DNA of 64,000 nucleotides, taken from positions 1 through 64,000 of the forward strand of contig NZ_WWEN01000002.1 of the NCBI RefSeq assembly GCF_009857745.1, given 5' to 3'. A program made the translations under genes and the position numbers. Below, piece after piece: positions 49,372-57,254 of this stretch. Source of the DNA: Thalassovita mangrovi (GTDB lineage: Bacteria > Pseudomonadota > Alphaproteobacteria > Rhodobacterales > Rhodobacteraceae). The notes under the pieces were generated by a model, which was given only the letters and a program-made list of their open reading frames with translations, was not told where the DNA came from and did not search any database. Position 1 is the stretch's first letter. Each line of letters opens with the position of its first letter.

Positions 49372-50177
49372 GCATCGATTTCAACAAGGTGAAAAACGCC
49401 CTGACCGACCTGACGGGCAAGACCGCGATCGTCACCGGGGCCGCGCGCGGCCAGGGCGCGATCGAGGCCGAGCTGCTGGCCACCGCCGGGGCCTCGGTTC
49501 TGCTGTGCGACGTGCTTGCCGAGGACGGCATCGCACTGGCCAAGCGGCTGACCATCGAGGGCAAGAATGTCCGCTTCCTCACGCTCGACGTGACCTCCGA
49601 AGCCGGTTGGCTCGAGGCGCTGGCGATGGTGCGGGACTGGACCGGGCGGCTTGATATCCTGGTGAACAACGCCGGCATCATCAACCGCAAGATCATCCGC
49701 GACATGTCGGTCGACGAATGGAAAAAGGTGCTGGAGGTCAACGCGACCGGTGCCTTTATCGGCATCAAGCTGGCCGCCCCGATGATGGCGGAAACCGGCG
49801 GCGGCAGCATCGTCAACATTTCCTCCAACAGCGCCTTTTCCGGTCACTACGACCCGGCCTACACGTCGTCGAAATGGGCGCTGCGCGGGCTGACCCGTAC
49901 GGCGGCGATGGAATTCGCCGATGACAAGATCCGAGTCAACGCGATCTGCCCCGGGCTGATCGTCACCGACCTGAACCGGAATTCGCCGCATCTGGGCCCG
50001 ATGATCGACATGACCCCGGCACAGCGCGCGGGCGAGGCCGACGAGGTGGCGCAGCTGGTGCTGTTCCTGGCCTCGGACGGGTCCAGCTTCATCACCGGCG
50101 AAGACTTCGTGATCGACGGCGGTTTCACCGCCGGCGCCGGCTATCGCCGGGTGGCGAAGGACACCGGGCTGTTGTGA
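49368..50177 (+). CDS. SDR family oxidoreductase (cupin operon)
   Basis: A 269-residue short-chain dehydrogenase. TGAARGQG forms the dinucleotide site, NNAGI the core Asn motif, and S-x12-Y-x3-K appears as NISSNSAF ... YTSSKWALRG. The C-terminus has PGLIVTDLN and DFVIDGGFTAG, as in classical SDRs acting on secondary alcohols. It overlaps the FAH gene by four bases and ends the operon before a strong terminator. Substrate unknown; redox of a hydroxy acid related to the FAH substrate is plausible. Confidence 0.9.
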   Translation: MSIDFNKVKNALTDLTGKTAIVTGAARGQGAIEAELLATAGASVLLCDVLAEDGIALAKRLTIEGKNVRFLTLDVTSEAGWLEALAMVRDWTGRLDILVNNAGIINRKIIRDMSVDEWKKVLEVNATGAFIGIKLAAPMMAETGGGSIVNISSNSAFSGHYDPAYTSSKWALRGLTRTAAMEFADDKIRVNAICPGLIVTDLNRNSPHLGPMIDMTPAQRAGEADEVAQLVLFLASDGSSFITGEDFVIDGGFTAGAGYRRVAKDTGLL

Positions 50178-50200
50178 TCCCTGCCCCGCACAAGACAAAG

Positions 50201-50227
50201 AAAAGCCCGCCGATTGGCGGGCTTTTT
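50201..50227. terminator. Bidirectional terminator between SDR and MarR genes
   Basis: AAAAGCCCGCC (50201-50211) pairs with GGCGGGCTTTT (50216-50226), with U-runs in both directions. It separates the rightward cupin-FAH-SDR operon from the convergent MarR gene. Confidence 0.93.
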
Positions 50228-50249
50228 CATTTCAGGATGCAGGCCTGCG

Positions 50250-50714
50250 TCAGCTTTTCTGCCGGATATCCAGCATGATCGAAATGCCGCGCGCCGCGTC
50301 CGCTTCGGACACGTCCTCGAACATCTCGTCGATCCAGCGCATGTGTTCGGCCGCCATTTCATCCATCAGCTTGCGCCCCTTGTCGGTGATCCGCACCAGG
50401 AAGGCGCGCCGGTCCGTGGGCATGTTCTCCCGCTCGGCCAGACCTTCGGTGACCAGACGGTCCACCACCCCGGTCACATTGCCGTTCGACACGACGAGGT
50501 GCTGCGACAGCTCGCTCATCTTCATGCCCTCTTGCTTGGCATGCAGCGCGGCCAACACGTCGAAGCGCGGCAGCGTGGTGTCGTAGCCCGACCGCAACCG
50601 TTCGCGCAGCGTGCCTTCCACATAGCGGACCGCCTTGAGCATCTGCAGCCACAGGCGCAGACGCTGGCGCGCAAGCGCCTCGTCTTCGATGTCGTGTTTA
50701 ATTTCCGTCGTCAT
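50250..50714 (-). CDS. MarR family regulator of the CoA-ester cluster
   Basis: A 154-residue MarR protein from ATG 50714 (MTTEIKHDIEDE), preceded by GGAAG. The winged helix includes TLPRFDVLAALHAK, MSELSQHLVVSNGNVTGVVDRLV and wing MPTDRRAFLVRIT. Relatives control benzoyl-CoA, anthranilate or hydroxycinnamate catabolism and sense an aryl-CoA. It lies at the downstream end of the anthraniloyl-CoA monooxygenase operon after an AT-rich gap that holds a possible operator (50743-50760), so it may also have its own promoter. Confidence 0.9.
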   Translation of the reverse strand: MTTEIKHDIEDEALARQRLRLWLQMLKAVRYVEGTLRERLRSGYDTTLPRFDVLAALHAKQEGMKMSELSQHLVVSNGNVTGVVDRLVTEGLAERENMPTDRRAFLVRITDKGRKLMDEMAAEHMRWIDEMFEDVSEADAARGISIMLDIRQKS

Positions 50715-50742
50715 ATGTGCTTCCGCGTCGTTCAAGAATTGA

Positions 50743-50760
50743 TTTACTTTACATATAAAT
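50743..50760. promoter_or_regulatory. Candidate regulator half-site before the MarR gene
   Basis: TTTACTTTACATATAAAT shares TTTACTTTA-N-ATAT with the palindrome before the ABC importer (39506-39524). It lies about 30 bases before the MarR start codon, where autoregulation would be expected. Confidence 0.35.
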
Positions 50761-50853
50761 ATAAGCGCGTCACTTCTCAACTCTGCATATTTGAACAAAA
50801 AAGCGCACGCCCGACCCGAAAGCCCGACGCGCGCCTGTTCAATACCGAAGATT

Positions 50854-51231
50854 TCACAGAAGTTTTCGCGGCTTCCCGTCGTCGTCCACCGCCACCAGAA
50901 GCACGTCCGCGCTCAGAATCCGGCGGCATTCCGTATCGGGTTCAGCCCAAGCAGAAAGCGACAGGTTAAAAGAACTCGACCCGCGCCGGCTCAGATCCGC
51001 ATGCATCGCGAATTCCTCGCCCGGGTGCAGGGGGGCATGGAAGCCCAGTTCCTTGATCGCCACGATCAGGGCATCGCCACCCGAAATCTTGCGCCCCGCC
51101 AGACCGGCGGCGTAATCGAGCTGGGTCAGCATCCAGCCGCCCAGCACCGCGCCGCGCGGCGTGGCCTGATCATAGGGCGCGACGGTCAGCAGGACCGGGG
51201 CGCTGTCGGGGCGCTGAACAGCCTCAGTCAT
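50854..51231 (-). CDS. Hotdog-fold acyl-CoA thioesterase, YciA/BACH-like
   Basis: A 125-residue hotdog protein. GAVLGGWMLTQLDYAAGLAG matches the YciA/BFIT motif with its catalytic Asp, and VAIKELGFHAPLHPGEEF is the usual second element. It hydrolyses acyl-CoA esters, substrate unknown. Its start overlaps the RidA-family gene end by eight bases, so it is translated as part of the anthraniloyl-CoA operon. A role in releasing CoA from dead-end intermediates is plausible. Confidence 0.85.
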   Translation of the reverse strand: MTEAVQRPDSAPVLLTVAPYDQATPRGAVLGGWMLTQLDYAAGLAGRKISGGDALIVAIKELGFHAPLHPGEEFAMHADLSRRGSSSFNLSLSAWAEPDTECRRILSADVLLVAVDDDGKPRKLL

Positions 51232-51637
51232 GGGGAATGACGGCGGTGGCTTCGATTTCGACCTTGGCCTCGTCTTCCATCAGCGCCACGACCTGCACCA
51301 CGGCCATCGCCGGGAAATGCCGCCCGATCACGTCGCGATAGGCCGCGCCGAAGCCGCGCAGGTTGTCGAGGTATTCGCGCTTGTCGGTGATGTACCAGGT
51401 CAGGCGCACCAGGTGTTCGGGCTTGGCGCCCGCCTTATCCAGCACGGCAACGATGTTTTCGAGGGTCTGGCGGAACTGGCCGACCATGTCCTCGTGTTCC
51501 CATTTCTGATCGGCGTTCCAGCCGACCAGCCCGCCGGTATAGACCGTGCGCCCTTCGGCCAGAACACCGTTGGCATAGCCTTTTGCGGGAACCCAGCCGT
51601 CGGGCTGCAGGAACATGTGGGGGCTGACAACGGTCAT
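51224..51637 (-). CDS. RidA family enamine/imine deaminase
   Basis: A 137-residue protein of the RidA/YjgF family. It has VYTGGLVGWNAD, QTLENIVAVLDKAGAKPEHLVRLTW (in two parts) and the C-terminal EAKVEIEATAVIP. The strand carrying the key arginine of RidA (R-x-x-x near VEIEA) reads differently here, so it may belong to a non-RidA subgroup such as Rid2/Rid6. Rid proteins hydrolyse reactive enamines or imines to ketones and ammonia. In this operon it could remove the amino group after anthraniloyl-CoA reduction. Start ATG 51637 overlaps the upstream thioesterase stop. Confidence 0.87.
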   Translation of the reverse strand: MTVVSPHMFLQPDGWVPAKGYANGVLAEGRTVYTGGLVGWNADQKWEHEDMVGQFRQTLENIVAVLDKAGAKPEHLVRLTWYITDKREYLDNLRGFGAAYRDVIGRHFPAMAVVQVVALMEDEAKVEIEATAVIPHD

Positions 51638-52077
51638 AGCGCCTCTTTCTTTGTGTCTTGAGAAGTCATGTAACGGGACATCCGGTCGCGCACGGCGTCG
51701 GGCCAAGGCGCGGAAGCCCCTTCGTGAGTGTTTGCGTAGACCACCGTGGAGATGCAGTCGAAACGGGTTTCCCCGCCGCTGGCACAGGTGATCTCGAAGG
51801 TGGCCGACGACCGGCCAAGCCGTTCGATTGACAGCGAAAAATCGAGCCAATCGCCAAGCCGTGACGGTTTGCGAAAGCGCACCTCGATATTGCCGGTGGG
51901 TGTGCCCATGCCACCATCCAGCGCGCCCATGTCGATCCAGCTGAAATTCACACCGTCGGCAAAGAACCGTTCGACCAGCGCCGAGATCATTTCGAAATAG
52001 CGCGGATAAAACACCATCCCCGCCGGATCGCAGTGATTGAACTCGACCTGCCGCCTTATGGTGAAAGCCTCGTTCAC
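51634..52077 (-). CDS. Hotdog thioesterase, 4-hydroxybenzoyl-CoA thioesterase type
   Basis: A 147-residue protein with the 4HBT motif RRQVEFNHCDPAGMVFYPRYFEM; the Asp in HCDPAG is the catalytic residue. TGNIEVRFRKPSRLGD is the usual second element. It should hydrolyse an aromatic or ring-derived CoA ester. It overlaps both neighbours by four bases (SDR upstream, RidA-type downstream), confirming cotranslation in the anthraniloyl-CoA operon. Confidence 0.9.
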   Translation of the reverse strand: MNEAFTIRRQVEFNHCDPAGMVFYPRYFEMISALVERFFADGVNFSWIDMGALDGGMGTPTGNIEVRFRKPSRLGDWLDFSLSIERLGRSSATFEITCASGGETRFDCISTVVYANTHEGASAPWPDAVRDRMSRYMTSQDTKKEAL

Positions 52078-52817
52078 GTTTCACCGCCCGAAATGGAAAT
52101 GCTTTGCCCGGTGATCATGTCCGATCCGTCGCGGCACAGCCAAAGCACGGCGCGCGCGACGTCTTCGGGCGGCACCAGCCGGTGCATCGGGTTGGTGGCC
52201 TCCAGCGAGGCGCGGGCCTCTTGCGGGCTGCGACCGGTCTTCTCGACGATATTGGCGATCGAGCGTTCGGTCATTTCGGTGTCGAGGAATCCCGGGCAGA
52301 TCGCGTTGGCGGTGATCCCCTTGCGCGCCAGTTCCAGCGCCACGGATTTCACCATGCCGACAACCCCGTGTTTCGCCGCCGCGTAAGGCGCGACATAGGG
52401 ATAGCCCTTGATCCCGGCGGTCGACGCGATGGCGATCAGGCGGCCCCAAGGCTTGCCCTGCATCGCCTTGACGCCTTCGCGCAGGGTCAGGAAGGTGCCG
52501 ATCAGGTTCACCGTCATCATCCGTTCGAACGCCGCCAGCTCCGTTTTCACGAAGGGCGCGCTTTCCGACGCGCCGGCATTGGCCACGACGATATCGGGGG
52601 CCGCCGCCGCGATGGCGGCGGAAATCGCCGCTTCGTCGGTGATGTCGGCGACCACGGCCGTGATATTGGCGTGCCCACCTGCCACCGCTTCAAGCGGCGC
52701 CAAACGGCGACCGCAGATCGTGACCTCGGCGCCCGCTTCGGCCAGTTGGGTGGCGATGACGGCCCCGACCCCGGAACCGCCCCCCGTCACGAAGGCTTTC
52801 TTGCCCGCCAGCGTCAT
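52074..52817 (-). CDS. SDR family oxidoreductase (anthraniloyl-CoA operon)
   Basis: A 247-residue short-chain dehydrogenase from ATG 52817 (MTLAGKKAFVTGG). GGGSGVGAV is the cofactor loop; the catalytic set is Ser in IASTAG and Tyr/Lys in YAAAK. The arginine after the second strand (CGRR) suggests NADP(H). The C-terminal MITGQSISISGGE is like FabG-type hydroxyacyl dehydrogenases. Its start overlaps the monooxygenase stop. It would suit a beta-oxidation-like step after ring reduction. Confidence 0.9.
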   Translation of the reverse strand: MTLAGKKAFVTGGGSGVGAVIATQLAEAGAEVTICGRRLAPLEAVAGGHANITAVVADITDEAAISAAIAAAAPDIVVANAGASESAPFVKTELAAFERMMTVNLIGTFLTLREGVKAMQGKPWGRLIAIASTAGIKGYPYVAPYAAAKHGVVGMVKSVALELARKGITANAICPGFLDTEMTERSIANIVEKTGRSPQEARASLEATNPMHRLVPPEDVARAVLWLCRDGSDMITGQSISISGGET

Positions 52818-55099
52818 GACGCCATCGCCTTGGCGCGTTCGGCCAGCGTGTTGGCCTGACGGCGGCCGCCTTCGTACGGTGCGGGCCATGCCTGTTCGGT
52901 GTCGCCCAGATCGACCGCCGCGTGCAACGTCCAATAAGGATCGGCCAGGTGCGGACGGGCCAGCAGCACCAGATCGGCGCGCCCCGCCATCAGGATCGAA
53001 TTGACGTGGTCGGGTTCATAGATATTGCCCGCGACCAGCGTCGGCAGGTCAAGCTCGTTACGCACGCGGTCGGCGAAAGGCACCTGGAACATGCGGCCAT
53101 AGACCGGCTTTTCGGCCTTGTCGGTCTGTCCCGAGGAGGTGTTGATCGCATCCGCGCCCGCCGCCTTGAACATGGCCGAGATCTGCACCGCCTCTTCCGG
53201 AGTCACGCCTTCGTCGCCCATCCAGTCATGCGCCGAGATACGGACCGTCATCGGCTTTTCCTCGGGCCACTCGGCGCGCATCGCGTGGAAGATTTCCAGC
53301 GGGAAACGCATCCGGTTTTCAAGGCTGCCGCCATATTCGTCGTCGCGCGTGTTGGTCACCGGCGAGATGAACGACGCCAGCAGGTACCCGTGGGCGGCGT
53401 GCATTTCGATCATGTCGAACCCGGCCGCCTTGGCGGATTTCACCGCGTCGATGAACTGTTCCTTGACCATGTCCATATCGGTCCGGGTCATCGCCTTGGG
53501 CACCACGTTGCCCTCCATCAGCGGGATCGCCGAGGCCGACAGCAGCGGCCAGTTTTCACCCTCGGGCAGCGGCATGTCGATGCCATCCCAGGCCAGGCGG
53601 GTCGAACCCTTGCGGCCGGCATGGCCGATCTGGGCGCAGATTTTCGCAGGCGTTTCGGCATGGACGAAATCGACCAGACGCGCCCATGCGGGCACCTGTT
53701 CTTCGCCGATGCAGGGGCAACCGGGGGTGATCCGGCCTTCGTGCGACACACACAGCATTTCGGTGAACACCAACCCTGCCCCGCCCTTGGCGCGCTCGGC
53801 GTAATGCACGAAGTGCCAGTCGTTCGGCATCCCGTCCTTGGCCTTATATTGCGCCATCGGCGACACCACGACGCGGTTCACCAGTTCCATGTCGCGCAGC
53901 TTGAACGGCGCGAACATCGGACGGCGGGTGGAATTGCTGCCCGCCTGTTTCTGGAACCAGCTTTCCGCCGAGGCCAGCCATTCGGGATCGCGCAGGCGCA
54001 GGTTTTCGTGGCTGATCCGCTGCGACCGGGTCAGCAGCGCATAGTTGAACTGCATCATGTCCAGGTCGAGATAACGCTCGACCTCTTCGAACCAGGTGGT
54101 GGAATTGCGCGCGGCCGAGGTGACGCGGATCACCTGCAGCTTGCGTTCGTCCTGATAGCTTTGCAGCGCCTCCTGGACCGGCTTGCCCGAGCTCAGCTCA
54201 TCGGCCAGCATGATCGCGCTTTCCATCCCGAGCTTCGATCCCGACCCGATGGAAAAATGCGCCGTGGCCGAGGCATCGCCGAGCAGCACCACATTGTCGA
54301 AATACCAGTTTTCACAGGTGACGCGCGGGAACTGGATCCAAGCCGACCCGCGGATGTGGTTGGCGTTGGTCATCAGCGCGTGACCGCCCAGATGCTTGGC
54401 GAAGATCTTTTCGCACAGCGCGATGCTTTCCTGCTGGTTCAGCGTGTCGAAGCCGAAAGCCTTGAACACCTCGGGGCCGCATTCGACGATGAAGGTCGCG
54501 GTGTCGTCATCGAACTGATAGGCATGCGCCCAGATCCAGCCATGTTCGGTTTTCTCGAAGATGAAGGTGAAGGCGTCGTCGAATTTCTGATGCGTGCCGA
54601 GCCAGACGAAGTGGTTCTTGCGCATGTCGATTTCGGGCTGGAATTCATCAGCATAGATCGCGCGGGTCTTGGAGTTCAGACCGTCGGCCGCCACCAGCAG
54701 GTCGTTGGACGCTTTCAGCGACGCGATCTTTTCCTCCGACATGTCGGATTCGAATTCCAGCTTCACACCCAGTTCGCGGGCGCGTTCCTGCAACAGCAGC
54801 AGCATCTTCTTGCGCCCGATACCGCAGAAGCCGTGGCCGCTCGAGGTCATCGCCTCGTCGCCGCGGACGGTTTTGACGTCGTCCCAATAGGCGAAGTTAT
54901 CGCGGATCATCTTTTCCGAAACCGGGTCGTTGTATTCGAAATTCGACATGGTTTCGTCGGACAGCACCACGCCCCAGCCGAAGGTGTCGTCGGCGCGGTT
55001 GCGCTCGTAGACGGTGATGTCGTGGGATGCGTCCCGAAGCTTCATCGAGATGGCGAAGTAAAGTCCGGACGGTCCGCCGCCGAGAATCGCAATTTTCAT
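52814..55099 (-). CDS. Anthraniloyl-CoA monooxygenase/reductase (salicylyl-CoA 5-hydroxylase-type fusion)
   Basis: A 761-residue two-domain flavoenzyme. Residues 1-385 are an aromatic-hydroxylase-type FAD monooxygenase with GGGPSGLYFA (7-16), DG motif VAADGLNSKT (136-145) and GDASATAHFSIGSG (274-287). Residues from about 392 are an old-yellow-enzyme domain starting PMFAPFKLRDMELVNR, with MIEMHAAHGYLL. The same fusion in Azoarcus hydroxylates and then reduces 2-aminobenzoyl-CoA to 2-amino-5-oxocyclohexenecarbonyl-CoA. Salicylyl-CoA 5-hydroxylation is the other annotated activity. ATG 55099 (MKIAILGG) is used. It heads a five-gene coupled operon. Confidence 0.9.
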   Translation of the reverse strand: MKIAILGGGPSGLYFAISMKLRDASHDITVYERNRADDTFGWGVVLSDETMSNFEYNDPVSEKMIRDNFAYWDDVKTVRGDEAMTSSGHGFCGIGRKKMLLLLQERARELGVKLEFESDMSEEKIASLKASNDLLVAADGLNSKTRAIYADEFQPEIDMRKNHFVWLGTHQKFDDAFTFIFEKTEHGWIWAHAYQFDDDTATFIVECGPEVFKAFGFDTLNQQESIALCEKIFAKHLGGHALMTNANHIRGSAWIQFPRVTCENWYFDNVVLLGDASATAHFSIGSGSKLGMESAIMLADELSSGKPVQEALQSYQDERKLQVIRVTSAARNSTTWFEEVERYLDLDMMQFNYALLTRSQRISHENLRLRDPEWLASAESWFQKQAGSNSTRRPMFAPFKLRDMELVNRVVVSPMAQYKAKDGMPNDWHFVHYAERAKGGAGLVFTEMLCVSHEGRITPGCPCIGEEQVPAWARLVDFVHAETPAKICAQIGHAGRKGSTRLAWDGIDMPLPEGENWPLLSASAIPLMEGNVVPKAMTRTDMDMVKEQFIDAVKSAKAAGFDMIEMHAAHGYLLASFISPVTNTRDDEYGGSLENRMRFPLEIFHAMRAEWPEEKPMTVRISAHDWMGDEGVTPEEAVQISAMFKAAGADAINTSSGQTDKAEKPVYGRMFQVPFADRVRNELDLPTLVAGNIYEPDHVNSILMAGRADLVLLARPHLADPYWTLHAAVDLGDTEQAWPAPYEGGRRQANTLAERAKAMAS

Positions 55100-55432
55100 G
55101 GTCTCACCCTTTGCTGGTCCGGCGGAAACTGCGCTCCGCCCCATCATTTATTTTAGACATGAAGTTAAATCGGGATTCCCGCCCTGTCAACGCCGATTGC
55201 TTTAAACTGCGTGGATTTCTTAAATTCCTGAATTTCAGGGAAAACTACAGAAATGCACTTAGACTTTGCGAGATTTCCGAAAATAATACGAAAGTTCATG
55301 CCCCCGACGATCTGCCCACTCCGGTCGAAACCGGCGTAAGGCCACTATCATTTGACTTCCGCAATACCTTTAAGCATAAACTATATGCAACAGATCAACC
55401 TCTCCGATCGGAGCCAACAAAAAGGACCGGAC
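55100..55432. other. AT-rich divergent promoter region with candidate operator
   Basis: About 330 bases without a gene between the monooxygenase and the rightward thioesterase. A symmetric site (55227-55239) lies near the middle. TTTTAGACATGAAGTTAAA near 55151-55169 and GCATA-N5-TATGC near 55374-55388 are weaker symmetric elements close to each start. Regulation of both directions by the MarR at 50250-50714 is plausible. Confidence 0.55.
55227..55239. promoter_or_regulatory. Candidate operator CCTGAA-T-TTCAGG
   Basis: A perfect 6-1-6 palindrome, extended by TT/AA flanks with one extra G, about midway between the divergent monooxygenase and thioesterase genes. Protein assignment is not possible from sequence alone. 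Confidence 0.5.
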
Positions 55433-55852
55433 ATGCCTTTCACGATATCCAAGCCGATGCGGTTCGGCGATTGCGACCTCACCGGGATCGCCTATCACCC
55501 CGCCTATCTTTCCATGCTCGTCGACGTGAACGAGGCGATGTTCGCCTCGTTCGGGGTGCCGTGGAAGGAACTGATGTTCGAACGCCACCTAGGCCTGCCC
55601 AGCGTCAAGATGAACATCGAATTCAAGAAACCCGCCGTCTATGGCGACACGCTGGAATTCAACGTGCATGTGCGCAAGATCGGCCGGGCGTCGCTTGATC
55701 TCTACACCGTGGTGACCGTCGACGGCGAAGTGATCTGGACCATCGAACAGCTCATCGTGATGACCTCGACCAAGGATCACAAATCGCATCCCTGGCCGGA
55801 TGACTGCCGCGCGGGACTGGAACGTTACCTGCATCCGGAACTGGCCGCGTAA
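55433..55852 (+). CDS. Hotdog acyl-CoA thioesterase (4HBT family), divergent copy
   Basis: A 139-residue 4HBT-family protein. MRFGDCDLTGIAYHPAYLSM matches the family motif, with Asp as the likely catalytic residue and Leu-Thr in place of the usual Pro-Ala. LPSVKMNIEFKKPAVYGD is the second element. ATG 55433 follows an AAAGGA site. It is the third thioesterase of the cluster, divergent from the monooxygenase operon, and ends at a strong bidirectional terminator. Confidence 0.9.
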   Translation: MPFTISKPMRFGDCDLTGIAYHPAYLSMLVDVNEAMFASFGVPWKELMFERHLGLPSVKMNIEFKKPAVYGDTLEFNVHVRKIGRASLDLYTVVTVDGEVIWTIEQLIVMTSTKDHKSHPWPDDCRAGLERYLHPELAA

Positions 55853-55877
55853 GCCCGTCCGCATATCTAGAAAAACG

Positions 55878-55913
55878 CACGGCTTCCCATCGTATGATGG
55901 GAAGCCGTGTTTC
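55878..55913. terminator. Bidirectional terminator
   Basis: CACGGCTTCCCATC (55878-55891) pairs perfectly with GATGGGAAGCCGTG (55896-55909) around GTAT, with TTTCATTT to the right and AAAAA (55871-55875) to the left. It ends both the rightward thioesterase and the leftward enoyl-CoA hydratase transcripts. Confidence 0.93.
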
Positions 55914-55960
55914 ATTTCACCGCCCCGCTTCGACTGCGCGGAACCTGACCGGATGCGCCC

Positions 55961-56734
55961 TCAGCGCCCCTCGAATTGCGGCTTGCGCTTTTCGGTGAAG
56001 GCCAGAACGCCTTCCTTGAAATCGCGGCTCTGACCGCAGGCGCCCTGTTTGCGGCCCTCGACATCCAGCTGCTGTTCCAGCGTGTTGTCCCAGCTGCCGC
56101 GGATCGCTTCCTTGACATGGGCGTATGCCATCGTCGGACCCGCCGCCAGATGCGCGGCGCGGGATTTCCACACCGCTTCGAATTCGGCGTCCGGCACCGC
56201 TTCCCAGATCATGCCCCAGTCGTCGGCCTGGCGCGCGCTGATCTTGTCTGCGAACAGCGCCGCGCCCATCGCCTTGGCCATGCCCATGTTGCGGGTCATC
56301 CAATAGGTGCCGCCGGCGTCGGGGATCAACCCGATCCGGGTGAAGGCCTGCATGAAATAGGCGCTCTCCGACGCGATCACCACGTCGGCGGCCAGCGCCA
56401 GGTTGGCCCCTGCCCCCGCCGCCGGGCCGTTCACGGCGCAGATGGTCGGGATCGGGCAATCGTAGATCGCTTTCAGCATCGGCGCGTATTCGTCGCGCAG
56501 GGTGCGTTCCAGGTCCAGGTTGGCGGCGTTGGCCCGGTCGCTCAGGTCCTGGCCGGAACAGAACGCCCGGCCCGCGCCGGTGATCACCAGCACCCGCGCC
56601 GATTTGGCGGCTTCCCGGGCGGCATCGGCGATCTCGGCCCGCATCCGGGTGTTGAGCGCATTCATCTTGTCGGCGCGGTTCAGGGTCAGAACCGCGATAT
56701 CGTTCTCGATGGCAAGGGTGATGGTTTCGTACAC
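55961..56734 (-). CDS. Enoyl-CoA hydratase/isomerase, PaaG-like
   Basis: A 257-residue crotonase-fold protein. VITGAGRAFCSGQDLSDR and CAVNGPAAGAGANLALAADVVIA form the oxyanion holes, and FTRIGLIPDAGGTYWM carries the catalytic Asp of the PaaG/ring-oxepin isomerase group rather than the usual hydratase Glu pair. PaaG acts in phenylacetyl-CoA breakdown; no other paa genes are in the window, so here it may serve the adjacent anthraniloyl-CoA pathway. It is followed leftward by the terminator at 55878-55913. Confidence 0.88.
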   Translation of the reverse strand: MYETITLAIENDIAVLTLNRADKMNALNTRMRAEIADAAREAAKSARVLVITGAGRAFCSGQDLSDRANAANLDLERTLRDEYAPMLKAIYDCPIPTICAVNGPAAGAGANLALAADVVIASESAYFMQAFTRIGLIPDAGGTYWMTRNMGMAKAMGAALFADKISARQADDWGMIWEAVPDAEFEAVWKSRAAHLAAGPTMAYAHVKEAIRGSWDNTLEQQLDVEGRKQGACGQSRDFKEGVLAFTEKRKPQFEGR

Positions 56735-56801
56735 TGGGGTCGCCTCCTCTGTTGGCCGGAATATAACCGACCGCGCGGTAGGCTAAAACCCCAACCCGGC
56801 G

Positions 56802-57254
56802 TCAGTCGTCCATAATTTCGGCCAGCCGCGCCTTTTCCTCGTCGCTCAACGCCTCGACCTTCTGTTCCGGCGCGGAGCCGCGGCGGCGCAGATAGACCAG
56901 CCCAAGCCCCAACCCGGCGATCAGCATGATCGGCCCGGCCGCCCAAAGCATCCAGTTGGCGCCGCGCGCGGTGGGGTTCAGCAACACGTATTCGCCGTAG
57001 CGGTCGACGATATAGGCCACCGCCTCTTCGTTGCTGTCGCCCGCCACCAGCCGTTCACGCACCAGCAGGCGCAGGTCGCGGGCCAGTTCGGCGTTGGAAT
57101 CGTCGATGTTTTCGTTGCGGCAGACCAGGCAGCGCAGGTTCTTGGAAATCTCCCGCGCGCGCGCTTCCAACGCCGGATCGTCGAGGATTTCATCGGGCTG
57201 CACCGCCCAGACCGGGGCGGCGACAAGGATCAGGGCAAGGATCAGGCGTTTCAT
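56802..57254 (-). CDS. ccmH: Cytochrome c-type biogenesis protein CcmH
   Basis: Thiol-redox factor that keeps apocytochrome c haem-site cysteines reduced for CcmF. The 150-residue protein has a signal peptide ([17 protein letters not shown]), the active motif LRCLVCRN with Cys42 and Cys45, and one C-terminal membrane helix (about 105-125). It is the short CcmH form without a TPR domain. ATG 57254 overlaps the ccmF stop. The acidic C-terminal tail lies in the cytoplasm. Confidence 0.95.
   Translation of the reverse strand: MKRLILALILVAAPVWAVQPDEILDDPALEARAREISKNLRCLVCRNENIDDSNAELARDLRLLVRERLVAGDSNEEAVAYIVDRYGEYVLLNPTARGANWMLWAAGPIMLIAGLGLGLVYLRRRGSAPEQKVEALSDEEKARLAEIMDD

Noticed and set aside
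55402-55413. CTCCGATCGGAG palindrome before the thioesterase
   Set aside because: A loopless 12-base palindrome can occur by chance at this GC content and overlaps the leader; no supporting second copy was seen.
55961-56734. Phenylacetate (paa) degradation locus
   Set aside because: The PaaG-like gene stands alone; no paaABCDE, paaK or paaZ homologue is in the window.
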